Part shown: in pieces, positions 36,286 to 44,633 of the stretch | Numbering within the stretch: the stretch's first letter is position 1 | Layout of the letters: each line of letters begins with the position of its first letter | From: an uncultured Clostridia bacterium | Lineage (GTDB): Bacteria; Bacillota; Clostridia; Lachnospirales; Anaerotignaceae | Reading direction: 5' to 3' | Assembly: GCA_910587195.1 (NCBI GenBank) | Contig: CAJUKL010000001.1 | Location: 74,764 to 138,763 of the forward strand | Length of the DNA: 64,000 nucleotides | Notes under the pieces: generated by a model | The model's input: the letters and a program-made list of their open reading frames with translations, nothing else | The model's database searches: none | Told to the model about the DNA's origin: nothing | Position numbers and translations under genes: made by a program

Positions 36286-36488
36286 CTTCCTTTCTTGAAA
36301 GAAAGGAAGCAAAGAACTTTTATGCAAAACTTCGTTTTGCTGCTGTACATTGAAGTGGAATGTTTGTTGTAGATGAACGACAACAAAGTACCATACGTTA
36401 AAAATTCGTTTCGTTGCGTGTGCAAAAGATAAAGTTTTTTGTCCAACTTTTTTCAAAAAAGTTGGGGAAAGAAAGCAAAAGAACTTTA
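36286..36488 (+). repeat. Structured intergenic repeat, copy 2
   Basis: Modules in order on the plus strand: CTTCCTTTCT-TGAA-AGAAAGGAAG, GCAAAGAACTTTTAT, GCAAAAC-TTC-GTTTTGC, a GTTGTAGATGAACGACAACA linker, then CCAACTTTTTT-C-AAAAAAGTTGG. Its first and last stems differ from copy 1 in sequence but keep pairing. It fills most of the 313-bp gap between the sigma gene start (36188) and the trxA stop (36502). The ECF promoter should lie in 36189-36285, where I see no standard sigma-A pair. Confidence 0.85.
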
Positions 36489-36501
36489 TAAAATCATTTT
36501 T

Positions 36502-36819
36502 TTATAGTAACTGGTTCAATTTTTCTGCTAATTCCTCTGGTGGTGTCACACCAACCACCTGATTTTTCAGTTCACCATTTTTAAAAAACATCATACAAGG
36601 CACACTCATAATATTATATTTCATTGCCAAATCCATACATTCATTATAATCTACTTTTGCAACTTTTGCTTTTCCTTCAAAATCATTTGCCAACTGCTCC
36701 ATAATCGGGCCCATCATCTGACAAGGAACACACCATGTTGCAGAAAAATCTACTAAAACAGGTTTATCACTTTGTAATACTTCTTTTTCAAAATCTTTTT
36801 GTTTTAAATGTAATAACAT
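36502..36819 (-). CDS. trxA: Thioredoxin
   Basis: A 105-residue single-domain thioredoxin for disulfide reduction in the cytoplasm. The active site is WCVPC (Cys30 and Cys33) rather than the usual WCGPC, and the cis-Pro loop is present (MSVPCMMFF). The fold ends normally. The Gly-to-Val change in the CxxC loop should alter redox potential or partner choice, so it may be a specialised thioredoxin, although variants at this position occur in Clostridia. An AGGAGG site precedes the ATG. Confidence 0.93.
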   Translation of the reverse strand: MLLHLKQKDFEKEVLQSDKPVLVDFSATWCVPCQMMGPIMEQLANDFEGKAKVAKVDYNECMDLAMKYNIMSVPCMMFFKNGELKNQVVGVTPPEELAEKLNQLL

Positions 36820-36856
36820 TATTTTTCCTCCTATATATCAAAATAATACTTTTATT

Positions 36857-36884
36857 ATAATACAAAATATTTTGTTTATACCAA
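36857..36884 (-). promoter_or_regulatory. Candidate trxA promoter with palindrome
   Basis: On the minus strand TTGGTA (36879-36884), 16 bp and TATTAT (36857-36862). A perfect 14-bp palindrome ACAAAATATTTTGT (36862-36875) fills most of the spacer and could be a redox-regulator operator. The rest of 36885-37049 holds only a 9-bp inverted repeat, GAATGTTAT/ATAACATTC (36998-37031). Confidence 0.4.
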
Positions 36885-37049
36885 CTATAGCAGAATAAAG
36901 AAACAAAATCAATAATTATTTTCTATAGATAATTATTCTTTTATATTTTTTTATTTTTGTATGTATAATTTCGCTATTCTTGTCCATACTTACTATTGAG
37001 AATGTTATTCTCCCCCATACAAATAACATTCTTTCTACTTCTTCCCCTA

Positions 37050-37091
37050 AAAAAAGAGTTGACTTTCTGTAGAGATTGCCAACTCTTTTTT
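37050..37091 (-). terminator. Terminator of the GntR-ABC operon
   Basis: AAAAAAGAGTTG and CAACTCTTTTTT bracket a loop of about 18 nt just beyond the permease stop (37093). U-runs on both strands allow bidirectional use. Confidence 0.8.
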
Positions 37092-37092
37092 A

Positions 37093-37905
37093 TTATTTGA
37101 TGTTTACTTTTTTTGTTATAATATAGCTACAACCTGCAAGAAATATTCCAATCGTCGCCAAACAAACACCTATCATAGAAAAAAATATAATAGGATTTTG
37201 TCCTTCTATCAGCATATTAATGGTCGGCGTAAAACTGGTAAAAAAGAAAGAATAATGAGAATAAGTAAAAAATACAGCCCTTAAAAAATTACTCATAATA
37301 AATCCTTCTATCATCTTTATTACAAAATATAGCAGTAAAGCAATCGGAATATTTCCTTTTTTGATAGCAGGTAAATAGGCTACAGAAATTACAAAATAAA
37401 TACGAGAAATTGTAACACCAATTCCTACTATAACAGATAACAAAGTACAATATATATAGCATCCTTGTTCTTCCATAACTTTTTGTATCAATTTTATGAG
37501 AGTATAACTTTCTTGTATCATATCAGATGGCATTGTCCAAAAAATAAATTGCGCTACTGCCAAAGAACAAAGAATAACCGCTATTATTAAAATTATATTC
37601 CAAAACATAGCTATCGCAAATTTAGAGCATACTAATTCCCAACCTTTGACTGGTAAAGTAAGCATTAAATAACCTTCTCTACCATAAAGATTTTTATAAT
37701 ATCGGTTAAATAATGTAATTAAGTAGGCAAAAAACGTACCACCACCTATTACAAAGCAAGCTCCTGAAAATATAAGAATCATGATTGTATTTGGCGTTTT
37801 CATACTCATACACAACAAAATTGTCAGCAAAACAAAACTAGCCAAAATAGTAAAAAATACTTTATAAGTTGATTTTATTTCATATTTCATCAATTTAAGT
37901 ATCAT
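37093..37905 (-). CDS. ABC-2 type membrane permease
   Basis: A 270-residue integral membrane protein with about six hydrophobic helices, matching the permease half of an ABC-2 exporter. The N-terminal MILKLMKYEIKSTYKVFFTILASFVLL and GREGYLMLTLPVKGWELVCSKF are typical of the YtrC/D-like permeases found after GntR-ABC gene pairs. It overlaps the ATPase gene by 4 bp (ATGA). The substrate is unknown; YtrABCDEF-type systems respond to cell-wall antibiotics or to peptides. Confidence 0.82.
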   Translation of the reverse strand: MILKLMKYEIKSTYKVFFTILASFVLLTILLCMSMKTPNTIMILIFSGACFVIGGGTFFAYLITLFNRYYKNLYGREGYLMLTLPVKGWELVCSKFAIAMFWNIILIIAVILCSLAVAQFIFWTMPSDMIQESYTLIKLIQKVMEEQGCYIYCTLLSVIVGIGVTISRIYFVISVAYLPAIKKGNIPIALLLYFVIKMIEGFIMSNFLRAVFFTYSHYSFFFTSFTPTINMLIEGQNPIIFFSMIGVCLATIGIFLAGCSYIITKKVNIK

Positions 37906-38597
37906 ACTCTATACACCTCCCGAAACAGCGCATCAATAGACATTCCCTTTTCTTCCCTTATATTATCCACATATTCTTCCATTTCAATTTTTCCATCTTT
38001 TAAAAATAACACTTTGTCAAAAATTCTTTCTACATCGTGAATTAAATGAGTAGAAAGTAAAATAGAACTTTCGTTGGAATAATTTTTTAATATGGTACTT
38101 AAAATATAATCTCTTGCAGCCGGGTCAACGCCTCCAATCGGCTCATCTAAAATATATATTTTAGCCTCTCTTGACATTACTAAAATTAATTGCACTTTTT
38201 CCTGCATTCCCTTTGACATCGTAGAAATTTTTTGACTTTCTTCTAATTTTAAGGAGTTTGCCATATCCCTTGCTTTTTCTATGTTAAAATCAGCATAAAA
38301 GTCTTGAAATAAGGAAAATGCATCTTTTACTGTCATCCAATTACTGAGATATGTTTTTTCTGGCAAATAGGACACCACTGACTTTGTATGTGTATTAGGA
38401 GGGTTGCCATCAATTAAAACCGTTCCATCATAATCTTTAATGAGTCCCACAATCGTTTTTAATAATGTAGTTTTACCACATCCGTTTGGGCCTAAAAGTC
38501 CTACAATCTGTCCAGAAGAAATGGTTAAATCTAAACCTTTTAATACTTCTTTTTTACCATATTTTTTTTGCAGTCCTTTGATTTCTACAATATTCAT
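37902..38597 (-). CDS. ABC exporter ATP-binding protein (YtrB-like)
   Basis: A 231-residue ABC ATPase from the ATG at 38597 (AAAGGAGG site), which overlaps the regulator stop by 4 bp. Walker A is GPNGCGKTT, the signature is MSKGMQEKVQLILVM, Walker B is IYILDEPIGGVD, and the H-loop is LSTHLIHD. The Lys-Gly-Met variant of the signature is common in ABC-2 exporters. It partners the permease immediately downstream. Confidence 0.9.
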   Translation of the reverse strand: MNIVEIKGLQKKYGKKEVLKGLDLTISSGQIVGLLGPNGCGKTTLLKTIVGLIKDYDGTVLIDGNPPNTHTKSVVSYLPEKTYLSNWMTVKDAFSLFQDFYADFNIEKARDMANSLKLEESQKISTMSKGMQEKVQLILVMSREAKIYILDEPIGGVDPAARDYILSTILKNYSNESSILLSTHLIHDVERIFDKVLFLKDGKIEMEEYVDNIREEKGMSIDALFREVYRV

Positions 38598-38962
38598 TCT
38601 TTTTCCTCCTTTTTCCATGTTTCTATTTTTTGTATAATTTCTTTTTTACTATAGCCAATTTGTTCCATATATCCCATAAATTTTTTTAGTTCTTGTTCCG
38701 CTAAACGATTTCTTAATGTCATAATCAACCCCTCATCAGTAGTTACAAAGCGTCCTGATGTCCTTTCTGTATAAAATAAATTGTCTCTTTCCATTTCTGC
38801 CAAAGCTCTTTGCATGGTATTCGGATTCACCTCAAATTCTTGTGCCAATTCTCTTACAGAAGCAATTTTTTCTCCTGCAACTAATTTTCCAGAAGCCATA
38901 CGCATTTTCATTTCTGTAATAATTTGTAAATAAATAGGAGATTTATTATCATATTCCTTCAT
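38594..38962 (-). CDS. GntR-family transcriptional repressor (YtrA subfamily)
   Basis: A 122-residue regulator with an N-terminal winged helix (PIYLQIITEMKMRMASGKLVAGEKIASVRELAQEFEVNPNTMQRALAEMERDNLFYTERTSGRFV). Its C-terminal region is only about 45 residues, too short for a ligand-binding domain, as in YtrA. It is the first gene of a three-gene unit and should repress it through the perfect 10-bp inverted repeat just downstream of the promoter at 39053-39081. Loss of repression would induce the ABC exporter. Confidence 0.92.
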   Translation of the reverse strand: MKEYDNKSPIYLQIITEMKMRMASGKLVAGEKIASVRELAQEFEVNPNTMQRALAEMERDNLFYTERTSGRFVTTDEGLIMTLRNRLAEQELKKFMGYMEQIGYSKKEIIQKIETWKKEEKE

Positions 38963-39024
38963 GTTGTGCCTCCTTTCCTTTTAATTTTAAAATAAATAAT
39001 TTGTTTTGTATCCAGAAAAAAATA

Positions 39025-39081
39025 TATTGTATTAGTGATTTAATACAATAGTATGATAATACATTTATAGGATTTTGTCAA
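39025..39081 (-). promoter_or_regulatory. Promoter and GntR operator of the gntR-ABC operon
   Basis: On the minus strand TTGACA (39076-39081), 17 bp, TATCAT (39053-39058), start near 39046. Overlapping and below the start is TATTGTATTA-N6-TAATACAATA (39025-39050), a perfect 10-bp inverted repeat, the expected form of a YtrA operator. Repressor bound there would block initiation or elongation. Confidence 0.78.
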
Positions 39082-39155
39082 CTACTTTTTTATTTTTATA
39101 GCATATCCTTTTTTTCCTTTCATACAATAGAATAAAAACAGAAAAGGATTTTATG

Positions 39156-39353
39156 ATGAAAGATATTACAGAAATTAAAATAAAACAGGATTTGCCACAA
39201 CAACAACGTTATAACGATTTTATACAGCAAATAAAAAACCCTTATAATTTTTTATACAAAGATTTTAAAATACACATACAATTTTCTAAAACGGATAAAA
39301 CAATACAAGATGTTTTAAATGATTATGATAAAGCACTAAAAAACCAGTCCTGA
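39156..39353 (+). CDS. Small conserved-looking protein, DUF6870-like
   Basis: A 65-residue protein; AAAAGG lies 8 nt before the second of two adjacent ATG codons (39153 and 39156), so I use 39156. The core LPQQQRYNDFIQQIKNPYNFLYKDFKIHIQFS resembles short clostridial proteins with the pattern LPxxxR..DFI.QI.NPY.F...D..V...F, grouped as DUF6870 and often near mobile or accessory regions. No function is known. It stands alone, upstream of a repeat and divergent from the gntR operon. Confidence 0.6.
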   Translation: MKDITEIKIKQDLPQQQRYNDFIQQIKNPYNFLYKDFKIHIQFSKTDKTIQDVLNDYDKALKNQS

Positions 39354-39409
39354 AATTAGGATAAGTGTATCAAAGTTTTTTGGTAAAAATTATAACTTTT
39401 GCAAAAACT

Positions 39410-39783
39410 GGTTTATTATGAACTTGATAAAAGTTGGAAGTTCTTATGGAAACTTTTTTCACTTGTGAAAGGTTTACCCAAAGTCTATGCTTCACTCCGG
39501 TCGGTGCAGAACAAGCATCCACTGGACGCTTCACACCCTTTCAAAAACACACTTCCAAGCGTAGAAAGATTAAAACCTTGAGAGCTCTGCTCTCAAACTC
39601 TCGCAAGCTTTTTGAAAAAAGCTTGACCAAAAACTTTACTTTCCGCATACAGTACAGAGTGAAAGATTTAACGATTGGTGCTTCATTGTTGTTCCTCTAC
39701 AATAGCCGTTCCAGTTCAACACACAGCTGCAAGACGAAGTTTTGTACAAAAATTCTTTGCTACCTTTCTTTCAAGAAAGTAAG
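39410..39783 (-). repeat. Structured intergenic repeat, copy 3 (longest)
   Basis: Minus-strand order: CTTACTTTCT-TGAA-AGAAAGGTAG, GCAAAGAATTTTTG, ACAAAAC-TTC-GTCTTGC (with wobble pairs), a TTGTAGAGGAACAACAATGAAG linker, CAAGCTTTTT-TC-AAAAAGCTTG, TTGAGAGC-AGA-GCTCTCAA, then CTTTCTACGCTTGGAAGTGTG and an extra 80-bp tail with its own short repeats, ending AAGTTCATAATAAACC like copy 1. It fills most of 39354-39860, the gap before glmU. Apparent frames within it are not genes. Confidence 0.85.
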
Positions 39784-39812
39784 TTGAAAAATATAGTAAA
39801 AAATGAGATAAT
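39784..39812 (+). promoter_or_regulatory. Sigma-A promoter of glmU, at the edge of repeat copy 3
   Basis: TTGAAA (39784-39789), 17 bp, GATAAT (39807-39812). The -35 box begins at the base after the repeat's terminal hairpin arm (AAGAAAGTAAG). Confidence 0.55.
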
Positions 39813-39860
39813 AAAGATAAAAAATTATTGACTATGTTCTATTATGGAAGGAGAGCACAT

Positions 39861-41222
39861 ATGAAATCATTTAAAACAATTATATTAGCAGCCGGAGAAG
39901 GTACCCGCATGAAGTCTAAAAAGCCAAAGGTACTTCATGAATTATTTCATGTGCCTATGATTTGTCATGTTATCAAAGCTGCACAAGCTTGTGATACAGA
40001 AGCATTATGTGTTGTAGTAGGACACAAAGCAGAAGAAGTTAAAAATGCCATTGCAGAAGAATCTATATCATTCGTCCTACAAACACAGCAGCTTGGCACA
40101 GGACATGCTGTAATGCAAGCAATGGATTTTATAGAAGAAGATAAAAATATATTAATATTATATGGAGATACTCCTCTCATTACAAAGGAAAGTTTATTGG
40201 ACTTACTAGCATTTCACGAAAAAGAAAACAACAGTGTTTCTATTGTTTCTGCTATCCTAGAAAATCCGGAAGGATATGGACATATTATCAGAGATAAAAA
40301 TGGTAATTTTTTAAAAAATATAGAACACAAAGATGCATCAGAACAAGAAAAAAAAGTCAAAGAAATCAACACAGGCATTTATTGTTTTAAAGGTTCTGCA
40401 CTAAAAACAGCACTTTCTAAATTAACCAATCACAATGCACAGGGAGAATATTATTTGCCTGATACCCTAGAAATTATATTGCAATCTGGCGGAACAGTAA
40501 ATGCACTTGTTACCACAGATGCTTCTGCATTTTTTGGTATTAATTCACGGGTACAATTAGCAGAAGCTACTGCTATTTTGCAAAAAAGAATTAATCAAAA
40601 GCATATGGAAAATGGTGTTACTATCGTTTCCCCAGAAACTACATGGATTGATATGGAAGTAAGCATTGGACAAGATACCATTTTACTCCCTAATACTATC
40701 TTGGAAGGCAATACAAGCATTGGAGAAGATTGTACCATTGGGCCTAATGCAAAATTAACCAATATGACAATCGGAAATGGTGTACAACTTCAATCTAGCA
40801 CCGCCCTTCATTCCAGTATAGGCAATCATGTCATTATTGGCCCTTTTGCTTATATCCGTCCAGACTGTCATATTGCAGACAATGTAAAAGTTGGTGACTT
40901 TGTAGAAGTAAAAAATTCTACGATTGGAAAAGGTACAAAAATTCCACATCTTACCTATGTGGGCGATACCGACGCTGGAGAAAAAATCAATTTTGGTTGC
41001 GGTTCTATTACTGTAAACTATGATGGAAACAAAAAACACAGAACAACTGTAGAAGATAATGTTTTTGTAGGCTGTAATGCAAATCTTGTTGCACCTGTTA
41101 CCATTCAAAAAGGTTCTTATATTGCTGCAGGCTCCACCATTACAAGAGATGTGCCAGAAAATGTACTTGCAGTAGCAAGAGCAAGACAACAAACCATTGA
41201 AGGATGGGTAAAAAAACATTGA
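39861..41222 (+). CDS. glmU: Bifunctional GlmU uridylyltransferase / glucosamine-1-phosphate acetyltransferase
   Basis: It makes UDP-GlcNAc for cell-wall synthesis. The ATG at 39861 has GGAAGGAG upstream, giving 453 residues. The N-terminal pyrophosphorylase carries IILAAGEGTRMKSKKPKVLHEL (start) and QQLGTGHAVMQA. The C-terminal left-handed beta-helix acetyltransferase runs from about residue 255 (hexad repeats such as IGEDCTIGPNAKLTNMTIG) and ends GWVKKH. Catalytic His and Asn are in KIPHLTYVGDTDAGEKINFGCGS. It precedes prs by 120 bp, as in Bacillus. The 41223-41342 gap holds a small hairpin GCCATA-AAA-TATGGC. Confidence 0.95.
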   Translation: MKSFKTIILAAGEGTRMKSKKPKVLHELFHVPMICHVIKAAQACDTEALCVVVGHKAEEVKNAIAEESISFVLQTQQLGTGHAVMQAMDFIEEDKNILILYGDTPLITKESLLDLLAFHEKENNSVSIVSAILENPEGYGHIIRDKNGNFLKNIEHKDASEQEKKVKEINTGIYCFKGSALKTALSKLTNHNAQGEYYLPDTLEIILQSGGTVNALVTTDASAFFGINSRVQLAEATAILQKRINQKHMENGVTIVSPETTWIDMEVSIGQDTILLPNTILEGNTSIGEDCTIGPNAKLTNMTIGNGVQLQSSTALHSSIGNHVIIGPFAYIRPDCHIADNVKVGDFVEVKNSTIGKGTKIPHLTYVGDTDAGEKINFGCGSITVNYDGNKKHRTTVEDNVFVGCNANLVAPVTIQKGSYIAAGSTITRDVPENVLAVARARQQTIEGWVKKH

Positions 41223-41342
41223 TTTTTACGGAATTATGTTGAAATATGGTTTCATTTGATGTAATATAAAATTGTATTTACTTTTGCCATAAAATATGGC
41301 GTGACACTATTGAGTAGAGAAAACCATAGGGGGATACAAGAA

Positions 41343-42314
41343 ATGACTTATAACTGCAATAGCGATATTAAAATTTTTGCCTGTAATTCTAACAAGGATT
41401 TGGCTGAAAAAATCGCAAAAGATTTGGGATTAACAGTAGGAGATTCCGAAGTACAGAAATTTAGTGACGGAGAAATTTTTGTTAAAATCAATGAAACAAT
41501 TCGTGGTGCAGATGTTTATATTATACAATCTACTTGTGCGCCTGTAAATGACAATCTTATGGAATTGCTTATCATGATTGATGCTATGAAAAGAGCTTCC
41601 GCCGGCAGAATCAATGCTGTAATACCATATTATGGATACGCAAGACAAGACAGAAAAACACGTGCCAGAGATCCTATCAGCGCAAAACTCGTTGCAAATT
41701 TAATTGCTTGTGCTGGTGCAGACAGAGTGTTAACAATGGATTTACATTGTGCACAAATTCAGGGATTTTTCGATATTCCAGTAGACCATCTTTTAGGTGC
41801 GCCACTTTTAGTAAGACACTATCATGAAAAATTCAACCATGTAGATAATATTGTTGCAGTATCTCCAGACTTGGGCAGCGTAGGCAGAACAAGAAACTTT
41901 GCAGAAAAAATGAATATTCCTCTCGCAATTGTGGATAAAAGAAGACCAAAGGAAAATGTCAGCGAAATTATGAATATTATTGGCGACATTCAAGGAAAAA
42001 AGGTAATTTTAATTGATGACATGATTGATACTGCAGGCACTATTACAAATGCTGCAAATGCGTTAAAAGAAAGAGGCGCAGAAGAAATTTATGCTTGCTG
42101 TACACACCCTGTTCTTTCTGGCCCAGCGATTGAAAGAATCGAAAAATCAGCGATTAAAGAATTAATTGTACTGAATACCATTGCATTACCTCCAGAAAAA
42201 CGAATTTCTAAAATAAAAGAATTAACAGTAGCAGATATTTTTGCAGATGCAATTAATAGAATCCATGAGGGCATCTCTGTATCAAAATTGTTTGACATTG
42301 AAATTAAACCCTAA
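41343..42314 (+). CDS. prs: Ribose-phosphate pyrophosphokinase
   Basis: It makes PRPP from ribose-5-phosphate and ATP. The start is the ATG at 41343 (AGGGGGA 8 nt upstream), giving 323 residues. It shows [43 protein letters not shown], the PRPP-binding loop [18 protein letters not shown], and the flexible loop region near [11 protein letters not shown]. Class I PRPP synthetase features are intact. glmU-prs adjacency is conserved in Firmicutes. Confidence 0.96.
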   Translation: MTYNCNSDIKIFACNSNKDLAEKIAKDLGLTVGDSEVQKFSDGEIFVKINETIRGADVYIIQSTCAPVNDNLMELLIMIDAMKRASAGRINAVIPYYGYARQDRKTRARDPISAKLVANLIACAGADRVLTMDLHCAQIQGFFDIPVDHLLGAPLLVRHYHEKFNHVDNIVAVSPDLGSVGRTRNFAEKMNIPLAIVDKRRPKENVSEIMNIIGDIQGKKVILIDDMIDTAGTITNAANALKERGAEEIYACCTHPVLSGPAIERIEKSAIKELIVLNTIALPPEKRISKIKELTVADIFADAINRIHEGISVSKLFDIEIKP

Positions 42315-42322
42315 CAAAAATA

Positions 42323-42352
42323 AAACAGCATAGTTCGCTATGCTGTTTTTTT
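42323..42352 (+). terminator. Intrinsic terminator of prs
   Basis: AAACAGCATAG-TTCG-CTATGCTGTTT (42323-42348) with a stable UUCG tetraloop and seven T. Confidence 0.92.
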
Positions 42353-42365
42353 ATTAAACAATACT

Positions 42366-42598
42366 TTCGCTTGCAAGTGTAGAAGACCGTAGGGCTTTGC
42401 CCAACCCACAAGCTTTTTGAAAAAAGCTTGACCAAAACCTTTTTCTTTTGCTAACGGAATAGATTCTAAATTTTAACTTCTGGTACTCTGTTGTCGTTCA
42501 TCTACAACAATTGTTCAAGTTCGTCGCACGGCAGCGAAACGAAGTTTCGCACAAAAGTTCTTTGCTAAGCTTTCTTTCAAGAAAGCGTCAAGAAAGGA
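42366..42598 (-). repeat. Structured intergenic repeat, copy 4, overlapping the leuB stop
   Basis: Minus-strand order: CTTTCTTGAC, GCTTTCT-TGAA-AGAAAGC, AGCAAAGAACTTTTG, GCGAAAC-TTC-GTTTCGC, GTTGTAGATGAACGACAACAG, CAAGCTTTTT-TC-AAAAAGCTTG, GGGC-AAA-GCCC. The second stem has two compensating changes relative to copies 1 and 2 (A-T to G-C on both arms). The element's first bases encode the last codons and stop of leuB. Confidence 0.85.
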
Positions 42599-43664
42599 AG
42601 TGTAAAATTAAATTTCCCATTTCTTTTGTGCCAACTTCTTTCATTCCTTCACTCATAATGTCTGGTGTTCTGTAACCAGCTTCTAAAACAGAAGTTACTG
42701 CTTTTTCTATAGCATCTGCTTCCTTGTCTAATTTAAAAGAATATTTTAACATCATAGCAGTGGAAAGGATTGCTGCAACCGGATTTGCAATATCTTGTCC
42801 TGCAATATCTGGTGCAGAACCATGAATTGGTTCATACATTCCTGCGCCTGTTTGTCCTAAACTAGCAGATGGTAATAAACCAATCGAACCAGTAATCATG
42901 CTTGCTTCATCAGAAAGAATATCTCCAAAAATATTAGAAGTTACAATAACATCAAATTGTTTTGGATTTCTAATTAATTGCATTGCTGCATTATCTACAT
43001 ACATATGGGTTAATTCCACTTCTGGATATTCTTTTGCTACTTCTATAACTGTTTTTCTCCAAAAACGGGAACTTTCCAAAACATTTGCTTTGTCTACACT
43101 GGTTACTTTTTTATTTCTTTGCATTGCTACCTCAAAAGCAGTTTTTGCAATTCTTTTTACTTCCATTTCACTATATGCTTCTATATCAAATGCTTCTTGT
43201 CCATATTTTCCTTCTCTATAACCTTTTTCTCCAAAATAAATGCCGCCTGTCAATTCTCTTACAATTAAAATATCAAGGCTATCTCCTGTAATTTCTGGTT
43301 TTAAAGGGCAAGCATCAGCCAATGCTTTATGAATAATGGCAGGACGTAAGTTAGCATATAATCCTAATTTTTCTCTTAAGCCAAGTAATGCTCTTTCTGG
43401 TCTTTGGTCACCTGCTACATTATCCCATTTTGGGCCGCCTACTGCTCCCAATAAAACAGAATCTGCTTTTTTACATTCCTCTAAAGTTTCTTCTGGAAGG
43501 CATTTCCCTGTTGCATCTATGGCACAGCCACCCGCTAATACCTTATTAAAATGAAATGCGTGATGGAATAATTCTCCAACTTTATTTAATACTGCTATTG
43601 CTTGTTCTGTTACCTCTGGCCCAATGCCATCACCAGCAACAACAGCAATATGAAATTCTGACAT
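42588..43664 (-). CDS. leuB: 3-isopropylmalate dehydrogenase
   Basis: It oxidises and decarboxylates 3-isopropylmalate with NAD+, giving the leucine keto precursor. The 358-residue protein has [41 protein letters not shown], the catalytic Tyr in [59 protein letters not shown], and GSAPDIAGQ. It is the last gene of the leu operon, behind a small lipoprotein gene. Its final HFLS and stop codon lie in repeat copy 4, though the enzyme core is complete and of normal length. Confidence 0.95.
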   Translation of the reverse strand: MSEFHIAVVAGDGIGPEVTEQAIAVLNKVGELFHHAFHFNKVLAGGCAIDATGKCLPEETLEECKKADSVLLGAVGGPKWDNVAGDQRPERALLGLREKLGLYANLRPAIIHKALADACPLKPEITGDSLDILIVRELTGGIYFGEKGYREGKYGQEAFDIEAYSEMEVKRIAKTAFEVAMQRNKKVTSVDKANVLESSRFWRKTVIEVAKEYPEVELTHMYVDNAAMQLIRNPKQFDVIVTSNIFGDILSDEASMITGSIGLLPSASLGQTGAGMYEPIHGSAPDIAGQDIANPVAAILSTAMMLKYSFKLDKEADAIEKAVTSVLEAGYRTPDIMSEGMKEVGTKEMGNLILHFLS

Positions 43665-43686
43665 AAGTTCTCTCCTCGTTTCTTTT

Positions 43687-44106
43687 TTAATATCCCCAAG
43701 TTTCTAATGTCCATGCTCCGCCGTTGGAACGTACTAATATCCATTTAAAATTGTTATACGTTCTATTTGCATCTAAACCACTATGTTTATTTTCTGCACC
43801 AACATCAAAACTAGAAAGTAAAAGAATTGCTTCTTCTGCTTCATATTGCTCTGCCAATGTTTCGCTTTTTTCAGAAGACATTGTTTCATCATAATAAAGT
43901 TCTGTCAATGTACAGTCCTGAAAATCTTTTGTAGTTCTGAAATAGCTTGTTACAGTATTCATTGCACTTTCTATATCTTCCGTAGTATAAATGGTAGAAT
44001 CGCCTATTGTTTTTGTGACTTTACTAACATCTCCACCATTATCTTCCATACTACTATGATTACAACTACAAAATATACAAAAAATTATTGCTATGCACAA
44101 TGACAA
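43687..44106 (-). CDS. Small secreted lipoprotein, DUF4829-like, inside the leu operon
   Basis: About 139 residues. The N-terminal hydrophobic segment ends CIFCSC, with a likely lipidated Cys at about residue 15, then a domain containing [41 protein letters not shown] and a C-terminal [18 protein letters not shown], like uncharacterised clostridial DUF4829-type proteins. The start is uncertain. The coordinate uses a TTG with a poor site. In-frame codons just upstream encode KEGKRYCIL, which would give a better positively charged signal N-terminus but offer no ATG, GTG or TTG near the GAGGG site. Its role in leucine synthesis, if any, is unknown. Confidence 0.65.
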   Translation of the reverse strand: MSLCIAIIFCIFCSCNHSSMEDNGGDVSKVTKTIGDSTIYTTEDIESAMNTVTSYFRTTKDFQDCTLTELYYDETMSSEKSETLAEQYEAEEAILLLSSFDVGAENKHSGLDANRTYNNFKWILVRSNGGAWTLETWGY

Positions 44107-44135
44107 AATGCAATATCGCTTACCCTCTTTCCATA

Positions 44136-44630
44136 TTAATTCGATAATCTTTTTTTTGTTTGCTGCACAAGTCCATCTGCTTCCATAATTTTTTTAATAA
44201 ATTCTGGAAAAGCTTGTGCTTGATAGGTTTTATTTTTTGTAATATTGGTAATCACTCCTGTATCAAAATCAATAGATACTTCGTTTCCATCTTCAATATC
44301 ATTTGCTGCTTCCTCACATTCTAAAATTGGCATACCAATATTAATAGCATTTCTATAAAAAATCCTTGCAAATGTGCTGGCAATGACACAGGAAACTCCT
44401 GCACATTTTATTGCAAGTGGTGCATGTTCTCTGGAAGAACCACAACCAAAATTTTTTGTTGCTACAATAATATCTCCCTTAGACATTTTGTTGACAAAAT
44501 CAGGGTCAATATCTATCATACAATATTTTGCTAATTCTTCTCCGCTGGAAACATTCAAATAACGTGCTGGTATAATTACATCTGTATCAACATTGTCGCC
44601 ATATTTAAAAACTTTTCCTTTTGCTTCCAC
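44136..44630 (-). CDS. leuD: 3-isopropylmalate dehydratase small subunit
   Basis: The 164-residue swivelling-domain subunit pairs with LeuC to isomerise 2- to 3-isopropylmalate. It has [18 protein letters not shown], the conserved [17 protein letters not shown] and the loop around [16 protein letters not shown]. It starts 3 nt after leuC, so it is translationally coupled. Length and motifs are standard for the archaeal-like/Firmicute LeuD type. Confidence 0.95.
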   Translation of the reverse strand: MEAKGKVFKYGDNVDTDVIIPARYLNVSSGEELAKYCMIDIDPDFVNKMSKGDIIVATKNFGCGSSREHAPLAIKCAGVSCVIASTFARIFYRNAINIGMPILECEEAANDIEDGNEVSIDFDTGVITNITKNKTYQAQAFPEFIKKIMEADGLVQQTKKRLSN

Positions 44631-44633
44631 AAT

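Noticed and set aside
39399..39787. Two overlapping open frames in repeat copy 3
   Set aside because: They lie inside a non-coding repeat and are not kept open in the other copies; no ribosome site.
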